From Acidovorax sp. (GTDB lineage Bacteria; Pseudomonadota; Gammaproteobacteria; Burkholderiales; Burkholderiaceae_C), in contig JADMJR010000214.1 of NCBI GenBank assembly GCA_018780365.1, positions 1 through 64,000 of the forward strand: 64,000 bases of DNA. The letters are read 5' to 3'. How positions within the stretch are numbered: the stretch's first letter is position 1; the number at the start of each line of letters is the position of its first letter. The position numbers and the translations under genes were made by a program. The notes beneath the pieces were generated by a model. It made no database searches, was not told where the DNA came from, and saw nothing but the letters and a program-made list of their open reading frames with translations. Shown here one piece after another: positions 41,865 to 50,786 of this stretch.

Positions 41865-42791
41865 ATGCAAGCACACCCCCAAGCCCTTCCTTTTGACCCG
41901 GCCACACTGCCCGGCCTGTCTGAAAAGCTGCTGCGCAGCCACCACAAGAACAACTATGGCGGCGCGGTGGCGCGGCTCAACGCAATCCGGTCACAGCTGG
42001 CGGGTGTGGACTTTGCCGCTGCACCCGGCTTTGCACTCAATGGGCTCAAGCGCGAAGAGCTGATCGCCAGCAACTCCATGCTGCTGCACGAGCTGTACTT
42101 CGCCAGCCTGGGCGGCCAGGGCGCGGCACCGGCGCCCGGCATGGCGCTGGCCCTGGCGGCCAGCTTTGGCAGCCCGGAGCGCTGGCGCGAGGAATTCGTC
42201 GCCATGGGCAAGGCGCTGGGCGGTGGTTCGGGCTGGGTGCTGCTGGTGTTCCAGCCGCGCGAGGGCACGCTCGTCAACCAGTGGGCCGCCGACCACACCC
42301 AGGTGGCAGCGGGAGGGGTGCCCATCCTCGCGCTGGACATGTACGAGCACGCCTACCACCTCGACCACGGTGCAGCAGCGGGTACCTATGTGGACGTATT
42401 CATGGCAAACATCCACTGGGCCGCCGTCTATGAGCGCTACCAGCATGCAGTACATGCAGCAAGCGAAGGGCTGCAAGCCTCGATCCAGGACGCGCAAGCG
42501 GCGGCGCAACTGATTGATGTGCGCCGCGCCGGTGTATACGAGGCGGCCACTACCGCCATCCCCAACGCCCGCTGGCGCGACCCTGCTGCCATCGACACAT
42601 GGGCCCCGGAGCTGTCTGCCAGCGAAGAGGTAGTTGTGTACTGCGTCTATGGCCACGAAGTCGGCCGCTCGACCGCGTTGCGCTTGCGCGCAGCGGGCTT
42701 CAATGCACGCTTTCTCCAAGGGGGCATAGACGGCTGGGCCGCCTCCGGCAACGCCGTGTGTGCCAAGGCAGAGGCGCAGCGGGCGGGGTGA
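41865..42791 (+). CDS. Fe/Mn superoxide dismutase-rhodanese fusion (ChrC-ChrE type)
   Basis: 308 residues. Residues 1-200 are an iron/manganese superoxide dismutase with metal ligands visible as His26 or His27 (RSHHKNNYGG), His75 (MLLHELYF), Asp158 and His162 (LALDMYEHAYHLDH). Residues about 205-300 are a rhodanese domain with catalytic Cys260 in VVYCVYGHEVGRS. In chr operons a dismutase (ChrC) and a rhodanese-like protein (ChrE) are known as separate genes; here both are one chain. It should remove superoxide formed during chromate reduction. A GGAG ribosome-binding site precedes ATG 41865. Confidence 0.88.
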   Translation: MQAHPQALPFDPATLPGLSEKLLRSHHKNNYGGAVARLNAIRSQLAGVDFAAAPGFALNGLKREELIASNSMLLHELYFASLGGQGAAPAPGMALALAASFGSPERWREEFVAMGKALGGGSGWVLLVFQPREGTLVNQWAADHTQVAAGGVPILALDMYEHAYHLDHGAAAGTYVDVFMANIHWAAVYERYQHAVHAASEGLQASIQDAQAAAQLIDVRRAGVYEAATTAIPNARWRDPAAIDTWAPELSASEEVVVYCVYGHEVGRSTALRLRAAGFNARFLQGGIDGWAASGNAVCAKAEAQRAG

Positions 42792-42864
42792 ATCGAAGGC
42801 GGCGACGAACCGTGCCGCCGGTGGGGTTTCAGCGGCGCGCCTCTCCACCGTCTCTGGGTTGATT

Positions 42865-42923
42865 TGCTATTATTTCAATAGCTTTCAGCGCTTTATGGAC
42901 GGGCGAAGAAGGCCAAAAAGACC
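42865..42923 (-). repeat. Dispersed repeat, copy 7
   Basis: On the minus strand: GTCTTTTTGGCCTTCTTCGC, CCGTCCATAAAGCGCTGAA, AGCTATTGAAATAATAGCA. It fills the gap between the chr operon and the convergent isochorismatase-type gene. Confidence 0.75.
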
Positions 42924-42930
42924 CAAATTT

Positions 42931-43536
42931 TTACTTGATCAGCCCCAGCACATCCTTGAACGCCGGGTGCTCGCAGCTGCCCAGCCACTCAAACGCCACC
43001 ATCTCAGTGGTCACCAGCTCGGCGCCCGCGCCGGCCAGGCGGTCAAAGGCGGCGTCGCGGTTGCGTTCGGTGCGCGAGCCGCAGGCATCGGTCACCACCC
43101 ACACTTCGAACTCGTCTTCCAGCAGGTCCAGCGCAGTCTGCAGCAGGCAGACATGGGCTTCGCAACCGGCAATCACAATGGTGCCGCGCTCGTCACCCTG
43201 GGCAGCGGCGGGCTTTTGCAGGTGTTTGGGCAGGCTGCGCGCGTTGCCGCCCTGGGGCTTGGCGGGGGGGCGCAGCCATTCGCCCAGGCCTTCCTCGGCG
43301 GCGCTGAAGTGCATCTTGGCCAGGGTTTTCTGGCACAGGGCGCGCAGCGCGGGGTCGTTGGCACCCAGTCGCGAGGGGTTTTGCTCGGTGCCCCACACGG
43401 GCACATCCAGCATGCGGGCGATCTCGGCCAGGCGGCGTGCGTTGGCCAGCACGGCGGGGCCTTCAAAGATGGCGGGCATCAGGCGCTCCTGGTAGTCAAC
43501 CAGAACGAGTTGGGATTCGGTGGCGTCAAGCAGCAT
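42931..43536 (-). CDS. Isochorismatase-family cysteine hydrolase
   Basis: 201 residues. The catalytic triad Asp-Lys-Cys is visible in LVLVDYQERLMPA (about residue 13), AKMHFSA (Lys) and IVIAGCEAHVCLLQTALDLL (Cys). The family hydrolyses amides, ureas or vinyl ethers; the substrate here is unknown. ATG 43536 was chosen because homologs start just before LVLVDYQ; the open frame upstream lacks family similarity. Confidence 0.85.
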   Translation of the reverse strand: MLLDATESQLVLVDYQERLMPAIFEGPAVLANARRLAEIARMLDVPVWGTEQNPSRLGANDPALRALCQKTLAKMHFSAAEEGLGEWLRPPAKPQGGNARSLPKHLQKPAAAQGDERGTIVIAGCEAHVCLLQTALDLLEDEFEVWVVTDACGSRTERNRDAAFDRLAGAGAELVTTEMVAFEWLGSCEHPAFKDVLGLIK

Positions 43537-43739
43537 GGTGTGGTCGATCGTGTGTGTGTTCTGGGGGGCGTCCGCCGAGACAGTGGGCGCAAAGAATGGT
43601 GCATTGTCGCAGCCCTGCGGCCAGCCTAAGTGCGGATAAAAAACCAGCGGAGCAGTTCTGACCAAGGGCCGCCGCCAGGGCCATCGCGTTGCTCAGGTGC
43701 CGAATGCAGGCCGTGCTCCACAGCTCGCCCACCTCCCCG

Positions 43740-44891
43740 TCATTCCGGCTGCAGGCGCAGCAGCCGCCCCTGGGGGCTGTCGGTCAGCACATAGAGCAGG
43801 CCATCCGGCCCCTGGCGCACATCGCGGATGCGTTCGCCGTTGCCTTGCAGCAGCTTTTCTTCGCGCAACACCTTGCCGCCCGCCACTTCCAGGCGGTGCA
43901 GGGTGCCAAATTTGAGCGATCCGACAAACAGACTGCCCTGCCACGCCGTGCCGTAGCGCGTGCTGGTCAAAAAGGCTATGCCCGAGGGCGCAATGGATGG
44001 CACCCAGTAGTGCAGCGGCGGCTCCATGCCCGCCTTGGCCGTGCCTTCGCCGATCTTGCCGCCGCCGTAGTTCTCGCCAAAGGTGACCACCGGCCAGCCA
44101 TAGTTGCGGCCTGGCTGGGGCAGGTTGATCTCGTCGCCCCCTTGTGGGCCGTGTTCGTGCATCCACAGCTTGCCGTCGGGCCCCAGCGTGGCGCCCTGGG
44201 GGTTGCGGTGGCCGTAGCTCCAGATCTCGGGCAAGGCGCCGGGCTGGTTGGCAAAGGGGTTGCCGGGTGGCAAGGCGCCGTCGGGGGTGATGCGGATGAC
44301 CTTGCCGTGGTGGTTGTCGAGTTTTTGCGCGTCGTCCTTGCGGTGGTAGCGCTCGCCCAAGGCCACCAACAGGTTGCCGTCCGGCGCCTGCACGATGCGG
44401 CAGCCAAAATGCAGCGCACTTTCGACCTTGGGCCGCTGGCTGAAGACCACGCGCACGTCCTGCAGGCTGCGCGCATCGGCCGCCAGGGTGGCGCGCGCCA
44501 CGGCCGTGCTGTTGCCCGGCCCACGGGCTGCGGGTTCGGAAAAGCAAAAGTAAATGCGGCGGTTGCGCCCAAAGTCGGCGTCCGTCACCACATCCAGCAG
44601 CCCGCCCTGCCCGCCCGCAGCCACCGGGGGCACGCCGGCCAGGGCGGGGCCCAGCTGGCCACTGGCACTGACAACGCGCAGGTGGCCCGCCCGTTCGGTG
44701 ACCAGAAACTGCCCCTGCGGCAAAAAAGCCAGGCCCCACGGATGGAGCAGCCCCGTCGCCACCGGTACGAGAGACACAGAGGGGGCCGCGTTCTGGGCCA
44801 CACCCGCACCACAGAAACCAAGAACTATCAAAACGATAGCTGCTTGCGCTTGATGGACGGGCGCTGGCAGCCATTTTTTCATCGAAACCAT
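43740..44891 (-). CDS. PQQ-dependent aldose sugar dehydrogenase-like protein (YliI/GDH-B type)
   Basis: 383 residues, exported. Six-bladed propeller of the glucose/sorbosone dehydrogenase family, with LLHPWGLAFLPQGQFLVTER, GGQGGLLDVVTDADF, SYGHRNPQG, HEHGPQGGDEIN and GRNYGWPVVTFG. The His of HEHGPQGGDE is typical of the PQQ/catalytic site. It likely oxidises aldoses in the periplasm. ATG 44891 has a textbook AAGGAGG Shine-Dalgarno. The signal peptide (MVSMKKWLPAPVHQAQAAIV then LIVLGFCGAG) is largely encoded by dispersed repeat copy 8. Confidence 0.88.
   Translation of the reverse strand: MVSMKKWLPAPVHQAQAAIVLIVLGFCGAGVAQNAAPSVSLVPVATGLLHPWGLAFLPQGQFLVTERAGHLRVVSASGQLGPALAGVPPVAAGGQGGLLDVVTDADFGRNRRIYFCFSEPAARGPGNSTAVARATLAADARSLQDVRVVFSQRPKVESALHFGCRIVQAPDGNLLVALGERYHRKDDAQKLDNHHGKVIRITPDGALPPGNPFANQPGALPEIWSYGHRNPQGATLGPDGKLWMHEHGPQGGDEINLPQPGRNYGWPVVTFGENYGGGKIGEGTAKAGMEPPLHYWVPSIAPSGIAFLTSTRYGTAWQGSLFVGSLKFGTLHRLEVAGGKVLREEKLLQGNGERIRDVRQGPDGLLYVLTDSPQGRLLRLQPE
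44823..44884 (-). repeat. Dispersed repeat, copy 8, encoding a signal peptide
   Basis: On the minus strand: CGATGAAAAAATGGCTGCCA, GCGCCCGTCCATCAAGCGC, AAGCAGCTATCGTTTTGATA. It starts 7 bases after the sugar dehydrogenase ATG and encodes its residues 3 to about 23. Confidence 0.75.
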
Positions 44892-45085
44892 GGCACAAAC
44901 CTCCTTGCATACAAGAACAGCGCCACCGGTGTGCCACCACGGCGCAAGAGCCCGCCCTGCAGGCCGCCTGTGCGCCGCAGAACAACACGCGGACGCCAAC
45001 AAAGCTGATTTATCTGAATCAAATCAATGGCTTGCAAAATCGGTTATTTTTGATAAGTAACCATACCGTGTTACCCTTCGCCCCC

Positions 45086-45676
45086 ATGTCCAGATGGTTT
45101 TGCCTCCTTCTCCTGCTCTGCGCCTTCGCTGCGCAGGCTGCGCCCCCAGCGGGCAATTCTGACGATATGGACCGCTTGCTGGCAGACAAAGGCCTGCTCA
45201 CGCGGCTCGAAAACGTGAGCCACCAGGTGGCCGACAGGGCCCACACGGTGGCCGGTCGGGCGTCTGATCTGGTGGTCAACGCCATGGGTTTCCTGGGCGT
45301 GCCCTACAAACGCGGTGGCAACAGTGCCGAGACCGGTTTTGACTGCAGCGGTTTTGTGCGCGCCATGTACGAGCAGACCGTGGGCTTGCTGCTGCCCCGC
45401 CGAGCAGACCAGCAAGCCGCCGCCACCCAGGTCATCGACAAAAAAGAGCTGCAACCGGGCGACCTGGTGTTCTTCAACACCATGCGCCGCAATTTCAGCC
45501 ATGTGGGCATCTATGTCGGCGACGGCAAGTTCATCCACTCCCCCCGCAGCGGCTCCGAGATCCGGGTCGAAGATATGGGCATGGCCTACTGGAAGCGCCG
45601 CTTCAATGGCGCCCGCCGCGTCACGCCTGCCGAAGGTGGCATGGACAGCGGTATGCAGGCAGCTCGGCAGCCATAA
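45086..45676 (+). CDS. NlpC/P60 family peptidoglycan endopeptidase
   Basis: 196 residues with a signal peptide (WFCLLLLLCAFAAQA) and a C-terminal NlpC/P60 domain. The catalytic Cys is in GFDCSGFVRAMYEQ and the catalytic His in FSHVGIYVGDGKFIHSP. Members cut the D-Glu-diamino acid bond of cell wall peptides. The segment between signal peptide and domain is a short helical spacer. ATG 45086 is the signal peptide start. Convergent with the next gene. Confidence 0.92.
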   Translation: MSRWFCLLLLLCAFAAQAAPPAGNSDDMDRLLADKGLLTRLENVSHQVADRAHTVAGRASDLVVNAMGFLGVPYKRGGNSAETGFDCSGFVRAMYEQTVGLLLPRRADQQAAATQVIDKKELQPGDLVFFNTMRRNFSHVGIYVGDGKFIHSPRSGSEIRVEDMGMAYWKRRFNGARRVTPAEGGMDSGMQAARQP

Positions 45677-45683
45677 AAACGGC

Positions 45684-46064
45684 TTAGCGCTTGATTTCGT
45701 ACACCGTCTCGGTGCTGCGGATCGGCCCTCCCGTCACATTCACCGGCCCGGCAGACGGGTCTTTCAACAGCGCCTTGGCGGCCGCCATGTCGGCCTGGTA
45801 ACGCGTGCGGGCCTGGGTTTCACAACCCCTGCGCTCCACCGCGGCCATCACACGGCATTCCTCCAGGCCCACCTTGAGCCCACCACCCGCCTCCCGGATA
45901 GCGGACTGGTAGCGCTGCTGGGGCGTGCTGTCAGGCACCGCGCCCCGCGCCAGTGAGGCTTCGTCCACTTGCGCCATGGCGCCGACAGGCAGAGCCAGCA
46001 CACCCCCCAAAACCAAGGCAATAGCCAGCGGCGCGCTGGAGCGGGTACGTCGTAGAGAGGTCAT
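45684..46064 (-). CDS. Exported hypothetical protein
   Basis: 126 residues with an N-terminal signal peptide (ALAIALVLGGVLALPVGAMA). The mature part has two Cys (LEECRVM and RRGCETQA), probably a disulfide, and a helical ARTRYQADMAAAKALL; it ends GGPIRSTETVYEIKR. Similar small secreted proteins occur in Comamonadaceae without known role. ATG 46064 opens the signal peptide. 7 bp separate its end from the NlpC gene. Confidence 0.7.
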   Translation of the reverse strand: MTSLRRTRSSAPLAIALVLGGVLALPVGAMAQVDEASLARGAVPDSTPQQRYQSAIREAGGGLKVGLEECRVMAAVERRGCETQARTRYQADMAAAKALLKDPSAGPVNVTGGPIRSTETVYEIKR

Positions 46065-46237
46065 GAAGCTTCCTTGGTGCGTGTGTAGACAGCCGGGAAG
46101 CCCGCAGGAAGCGCATTGCTCGCTCCCTGCCGAGAGGCCCGGCCCGACAGGAAACCCCACTGTAGATTCGGGGCCAGGCCCTGCCCCGCCAGCAGGTGCC
46201 GCGCTACCATGTCAGACACCACCCACAGGCCGCTGCC

Positions 46238-46945
46238 ATGACCCACCCTCCTGCGCACCCCCATGGGGGCAAGACCCCGCACGACAAGGACTACCTGCGG
46301 CGCCTGCTGGCCGAGCGCAACCAGGCGCCCGCCAACGCCGCAGGCATCGATGCGGCCATCGAACAGGCCTTTGTGCGCAACGTTGCCATCCTGGTGCTGG
46401 ACATGTGTGGCTTTTCCCGCATCACCCAGCGCCACGGCATCATCCACTTCCTGGCCATGATCCACCAGATGGAACAGGCCGCCCGCCCCGCCATCCGGGG
46501 CAACGGTGGTGAGGTCATCAAGCAGGAGGCCGACAACCTGTTTGCGGTGTTCACCACCCCCGAGCAGGCCCTGGAGGCCGCTCTGGACACCTTGCGCGCC
46601 CTCCAGGCAATGAACACCGTGTTGCCCCCCGAGCGCATCCTCAACGTGAGCGCGGGCATTGGATTCGGCCCCACGCTTGTGATTGCGCACCAGGACCTCT
46701 TTGGCCCCGAAATGAACTGCGCCTGCAAACTCGGCGAAGACATCGCCGGTGCCAACGACATCCTGCTCACCCAGGCGGCCTACGCCGGCCTGCCGCCGGA
46801 CCGTTATGTCTGCGCGGGCACGGACCACCAGATTTCGGGCATGGATTTGCACGCGCACCGGTTCGAGCATTGCCTTTTCGACCGCCCCTTGAGTCCATTG
46901 GCGGCATTGAATTCCACACCCCCAGGCACCATGTCACCTGAGTGA
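46238..46945 (+). CDS. Single-domain class III nucleotidyl cyclase
   Basis: 235 residues, no membrane segment. The class III catalytic fold is visible: first metal Asp in LVLDMCGFSRITQRHG, the VIKQEADNLFAVF block with the second Asp, and DLFGPEMNCACKLGEDIAGA with the conserved Asn. The position usually occupied by the transition-state Arg (NxAxR) is Lys (NCACK), so activity may be low or altered. Product (cAMP or cGMP) cannot be decided. The N-terminal 30 residues are His/Pro-rich. ATG 46238. Confidence 0.8.
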   Translation: MTHPPAHPHGGKTPHDKDYLRRLLAERNQAPANAAGIDAAIEQAFVRNVAILVLDMCGFSRITQRHGIIHFLAMIHQMEQAARPAIRGNGGEVIKQEADNLFAVFTTPEQALEAALDTLRALQAMNTVLPPERILNVSAGIGFGPTLVIAHQDLFGPEMNCACKLGEDIAGANDILLTQAAYAGLPPDRYVCAGTDHQISGMDLHAHRFEHCLFDRPLSPLAALNSTPPGTMSPE

Positions 46946-47040
46946 GGCACACAGGGGGCGTTGTCCGACAGGGACGGGCCCTGCCCTTCGGTACAGTCGC
47001 CCTGTCATCAAAAACCACTCTCAAGCTCAAAGGGGAAAAC

Positions 47041-47295
47041 ATGCTGTCAATTCTGGGAACGTTGCTGGTCGGTCTGGTTGTGGGTTTGATTGCCCGCGCC
47101 GTCAAACCCGGGGACGACAAGCTGGGCTGGATCATGACCGCGCTGCTTGGCGTGGCGGGGTCCTTCCTGGCCAGTTACGTGGGCATGGCCATGGGCTGGT
47201 ATGCACAAGGCGACTCGGCGGGCTGGATTGCATCGGTGGTGGGCGCCGTGGTCTTGCTGGTGGTGTACAGCCTGGTCAAGGGCAAGTCGTCGTAA
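47041..47295 (+). CDS. GlsB/YeaQ/YmgE family membrane protein
   Basis: 84 residues, three hydrophobic segments. The Gly-rich LGTLLVGLVVGLIARAVKPG and DDKLGWIMTALLGVAGSFLA are the family signature. Members are induced by envelope or general stress; molecular role unknown. An AAAGGGGA ribosome-binding site precedes ATG 47041. Confidence 0.9.
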   Translation: MLSILGTLLVGLVVGLIARAVKPGDDKLGWIMTALLGVAGSFLASYVGMAMGWYAQGDSAGWIASVVGAVVLLVVYSLVKGKSS

Positions 47296-47316
47296 GCCCG
47301 TTTTCAGGACCACCCC

Positions 47317-47814
47317 ATGCCCAGCGCTTCACACATGGCCGCCGGAAACCCCGAGCTGGCGGCAGCCGTGCAGCGCGCACGCAAGCTGCTGCACCGGCGC
47401 GCCCTGGTGGCCGCCGCAGCCAGCATGGTGCCGGTGCCTGGCCTCGATTGGGCCGTGGACGCAGCCCTGCTCTCACGGCTGATTCCGCAGGTCAGTGCCG
47501 AATTTGGGTTGTCGGCCGGGCAGATCGACCAGTTGGACCCCAAAAAACGCGAGCAGGTGCAAAAGGCCGTGAGCCTGGTGGGCTCCGTGCTCATCGGCAA
47601 GCTGATCACGCGCGAGCTGGTATTGCGCGCCACCCAGACCGTGGGCCTGCGCCTGACCACCAAACAGGTGGCCAAATACGTGCCGCTGGCCGGCCAGGCG
47701 GTGGCCGCCACCATAGGCTACGCCACGCTGCGCTATCTGGGCGAGCAGCACCTGCGCGACTGTGTGCGGGTGGTGCAGGAGGCGGGCCTGTCATTGCCCG
47801 CCCCGCGCAAGTAA
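47317..47814 (+). CDS. Conserved hypothetical protein, DUF697-like
   Basis: 165 residues. Hydrophobic helices at about 28-45 (ALVAAAASMVPVPGLDWAVD), 85-100 and 120-140 (YVPLAGQAVAATIGYATLRY). The PVPGLDW motif and terminal GEQHLRDCVRV resemble the C-terminal membrane domain found in YcjF-like GTPase partners (DUF697). No enzyme motif. 21 bp after the GlsB-type gene, same strand. Confidence 0.7.
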   Translation: MPSASHMAAGNPELAAAVQRARKLLHRRALVAAAASMVPVPGLDWAVDAALLSRLIPQVSAEFGLSAGQIDQLDPKKREQVQKAVSLVGSVLIGKLITRELVLRATQTVGLRLTTKQVAKYVPLAGQAVAATIGYATLRYLGEQHLRDCVRVVQEAGLSLPAPRK

Positions 47815-47853
47815 GCCCGGCCCTGCGCCTGGCGACTCCATCCATCCGCTCCG

Positions 47854-49548
47854 CTACTCGGCAGCACAGGCAAAGCTGCTCGCATCTTCCGCGCTGCCCG
47901 AGCCCTTGTACTTGGCGAACTGAGGGTAGGCACACAGGGGGCGGGTGCGGTTGGGCATGTAGGTGTTGGCCGGCAGCGCCTTGGCGGGGATGGCCTCGGG
48001 CGCGACGCCCTTTTCCACCCAGTCCACCATAGCCTGGATTGAATCAAAGTTGTCAGTGGCCGGGCCGCCCGAGCAGTGGGCCATGCCCGGCACCAGGAAG
48101 GTGCGTGCAAAACCCTGCGTGGCCGCCATGCCGCCATGGTTGGCGGCCAGGCGCTCGTAGTAGTCCACGGTGTCCAAGGCCGAAAAAATCGGGTCCGACA
48201 TGCCGTGGATGAACAGCATCTTGCCGCCGCGCTGCTTGAAGGCCGTGAGCTTGTCGTCACGGTAGGTGTCATACACCGCCGAGTAGGCCTCCATGCGCGC
48301 CGGGTCGGTGTCGAAGTTGAAGGTGAGCGGGTTGAACGTGAGATCTGGCGGCGTGAAGAACTCGTTCACCAGCGCGTCCACCATCAGCGTGATGTAGCGT
48401 GCGTCTGGCGTGGCCGTGGTGGAGCTGCCCAGCGTCCAGGTGCGCCAGCCTGGCGCGGCCAGGCCCGGGTCCCAGGGTTGGCCGGCGTACAGCGCCTGGC
48501 CTGCTGAATTGCGCGGCCCCGCAAACACACTCTTGAGCGCGCCCACCTGGGCGCTGCTCAGGCAATTGGCCCCCTTGGCGCCGCTGCACCGCAGCACCGC
48601 CGGGTCAAACTTGCAGGCCTTCACGTTGTTCACCAGTCCATCGGCCACACCATCGGCCGCGTCGCACGACGATTTGACCGCATCGGCCACCAGGTTCAGG
48701 TCGGCATTGCTGAACGCCTGCGACAGGATGCGCTTGCCCGACGCATCCTGCGGGGCGATGGCGTCGAACTGGATGGTGTTCCACATCGCCGCCACCGTGG
48801 CGCCGCTCGATACCCGCATGGCCGGCGCACCAGCGGTGATGGCGTCAAAGTAATCCGGGAACCGCTGCGAAAACATCATGCCCTGGCGCCCGCCACCCGA
48901 ACAGCCCGAGAAATACGAATGGTCGGGCTTGCGGCCATAGCGCGTGGCAATCAGCGACTTGGCGGCCACCGCCGTCTTGTCGTAGGAGTTGTAGGCGTGG
49001 TCGGTGCGCGCCTGCGGGTCGGCCCCGAAGCTGGCCGAGGTGCCGCTGTGCCCCGCGTCCGTCGAGACCACCGCAAAACCCTGCCCCAGCGGCGACGGCG
49101 TGCCGCCCGAGATGCTGGAGCTGAGCGAGGTGTCGCGCAGGATGCCGTCGTTGCCGCCACCGCCAATGAACAGGAAGCGCCCGTTCCAGTGGTCCGGCAG
49201 GCTCAGCTGGAAGCCAATGGCGTAGTTTTTGCCATCCACGCCCACGCGGGGGTTGATGGCGCCCGTGACCACGCAGTGGCCCGGCAGGAAGGCGCCGGTG
49301 GTGGCGCCGCCCGGGCGTTTGGTGTCGGCCGCCACATAGCTGGTGGAGAGCGTGGTGGCGGCCAGCCCTGCCTTGGCCGATAGATCGGCGCAGGCCGCAG
49401 CGGGCGTGAGCTGCTGGGCCGACGCATCGCCGTTGCCACCACCGCAGGCGGCCATCAGCAAAGGCATGGCGAGTGCGGCGGGTACCAGCTTGCGGCGTAG
49501 TCCCGCAGCTGGGGGGCTGGCGGGCTGCAGAGCGTGGAGAAAGGACAT
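47854..49548 (-). CDS. Tannase/feruloyl esterase family lipoprotein
   Basis: 564 residues with a lipobox (LLMAAC, Cys about 35) followed by Gly residues, so probably anchored in the envelope. Alpha/beta hydrolase of the tannase family with the CS-D-HC arrangement: catalytic Ser in SGCSGGGRQG, Asp in HGMSDPIF and His in VPGMAHCSGG, with Cys next to Ser and His that form the family disulfide. It should cleave aromatic esters such as gallates or ferulates. Its operon partners (Bug and DUF3237 proteins) and a divergent LuxR regulator suggest aromatic ester use. Confidence 0.9.
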   Translation of the reverse strand: MSFLHALQPASPPAAGLRRKLVPAALAMPLLMAACGGGNGDASAQQLTPAAACADLSAKAGLAATTLSTSYVAADTKRPGGATTGAFLPGHCVVTGAINPRVGVDGKNYAIGFQLSLPDHWNGRFLFIGGGGNDGILRDTSLSSSISGGTPSPLGQGFAVVSTDAGHSGTSASFGADPQARTDHAYNSYDKTAVAAKSLIATRYGRKPDHSYFSGCSGGGRQGMMFSQRFPDYFDAITAGAPAMRVSSGATVAAMWNTIQFDAIAPQDASGKRILSQAFSNADLNLVADAVKSSCDAADGVADGLVNNVKACKFDPAVLRCSGAKGANCLSSAQVGALKSVFAGPRNSAGQALYAGQPWDPGLAAPGWRTWTLGSSTTATPDARYITLMVDALVNEFFTPPDLTFNPLTFNFDTDPARMEAYSAVYDTYRDDKLTAFKQRGGKMLFIHGMSDPIFSALDTVDYYERLAANHGGMAATQGFARTFLVPGMAHCSGGPATDNFDSIQAMVDWVEKGVAPEAIPAKALPANTYMPNRTRPLCAYPQFAKYKGSGSAEDASSFACAAE

Positions 49549-49693
49549 GGTGTGTGCCTCCGGTCGTGTTGTGGCTGAAATGAAAGTGGAGCCCGTGCCC
49601 TGCGCCAGGGATGGCTGCGCCCCGGCCCGTGCCGCCTGCGAAGGCAGGTGCGCGGGTCTGGACGCGGGGAAATGTGTTGAGCGGGCTGGGCGC

Positions 49694-50716
49694 TCAGTCG
49701 GCCTTGAAACCCGTGGCGGCCACGGCCTTGCCCCAGGTCACCGTGTCGGCGGCGATGGTGCGGGCAAAGTCTTGCTGGCTGGTGCCCGTCACGCGGAAAC
49801 CCGCCTCTTCCATCTTGGCCTTGCCTTCGGCCGACTGCACGGCCTTCACGATGTCGGCATTGAGCTTGGCAATGATGTCTGGCGGCGTCTTGGCGGGGGC
49901 CACGATGCCGAACCACGAGGAGAACTCCAGGTTGGCGTAGCCCTGCTCCTTGATGGTGGGCACCTCTGGCAGCGTGCTGGTGCGCGTGGCGCCGGTGGAG
50001 CCCAGTGCCACCAGCTTGCCCGCCTTCACATTGGGGGCTGCCAGCCCCACACTGGCAAACACCCCCTGCACATCGCCGCTGAACAGGCCGCCCAGCGCGT
50101 CGGCCGTGTTTTTGTAGTGCACGGGCTCGGGCTTGAGCTTGACCGCATCGCCAAACATGAAGGCACCAAAATGCCCCGGCGTGCCCGCGCCGAACGTGGC
50201 CAGGAACAGGCCTTTTTGCTGTTTGGTCCAGTCCACAAACTCCTTCACATTGCGCGCCGGCACCTTTTGTGGGTTGACCAGCAGCACAAAGTCGGAGGTG
50301 ACGACCTGGCTCACGGCCGTAAAGTCCTTGGCCGGGTCGTAGGGCAGCTTGTTGTAGCTGCTGGGCGCAATGCTGAGCTGGCCCGTCTCGCCCAGCATCA
50401 GGGTGTAGCCGTCGGGCACGGCACGCGCCGCTTCACCCGCCGCGATCAGGCCGCCCGCACCGGGCTTGTTGTCCACGATCACGCCCGCATTGCCCCAGCC
50501 TTCAGAGAGCTTTTGCGCCAGCAGGCGCGCCACAATGTCCGGCCCCGTGCCCGCCGGGAAGCCCACGATGATGCGCACGGGCTTGTTGGGGTACGTGGCC
50601 GCACCCTGCGCCTGGGCACCGGCCCAGGGCATCAACCCGGCGAACATGGCTGCGGCCACGAGGGCGCGGCGTGGCATGGCGGCAAGAGGGGAAGGTTGGG
50701 CAAGGTTCTTCTTCAT
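49694..50716 (-). CDS. Bug-family tripartite tricarboxylate transporter solute-binding protein
   Basis: 340 residues. Signal peptide MKKNLAQPS to AGAQAQ. Mature N terminus YPNKPVRIIVGFPAGTGPDI is the Bug hallmark, and VIVDNKPGAGGLIAAG the second. Binds a small carboxylate in the periplasm. No TctA/TctB membrane genes are nearby, which is common in Burkholderiales, where Bug genes are amplified. AGGAG lies 7 bases before ATG 50716. Encoded between DUF3237 and tannase genes, so the ligand may be an aromatic acid released by the esterase (inference). Confidence 0.92.
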   Translation of the reverse strand: MKKNLAQPSPLAAMPRRALVAAAMFAGLMPWAGAQAQGAATYPNKPVRIIVGFPAGTGPDIVARLLAQKLSEGWGNAGVIVDNKPGAGGLIAAGEAARAVPDGYTLMLGETGQLSIAPSSYNKLPYDPAKDFTAVSQVVTSDFVLLVNPQKVPARNVKEFVDWTKQQKGLFLATFGAGTPGHFGAFMFGDAVKLKPEPVHYKNTADALGGLFSGDVQGVFASVGLAAPNVKAGKLVALGSTGATRTSTLPEVPTIKEQGYANLEFSSWFGIVAPAKTPPDIIAKLNADIVKAVQSAEGKAKMEEAGFRVTGTSQQDFARTIAADTVTWGKAVAATGFKAD

Positions 50717-50786
50717 GGTTGTCTCCTGGGTTCTTGTGTATCGGTAAGGGGCAGAAAGCGGAAAAATCTGCGGGCATCGCCGGGCG

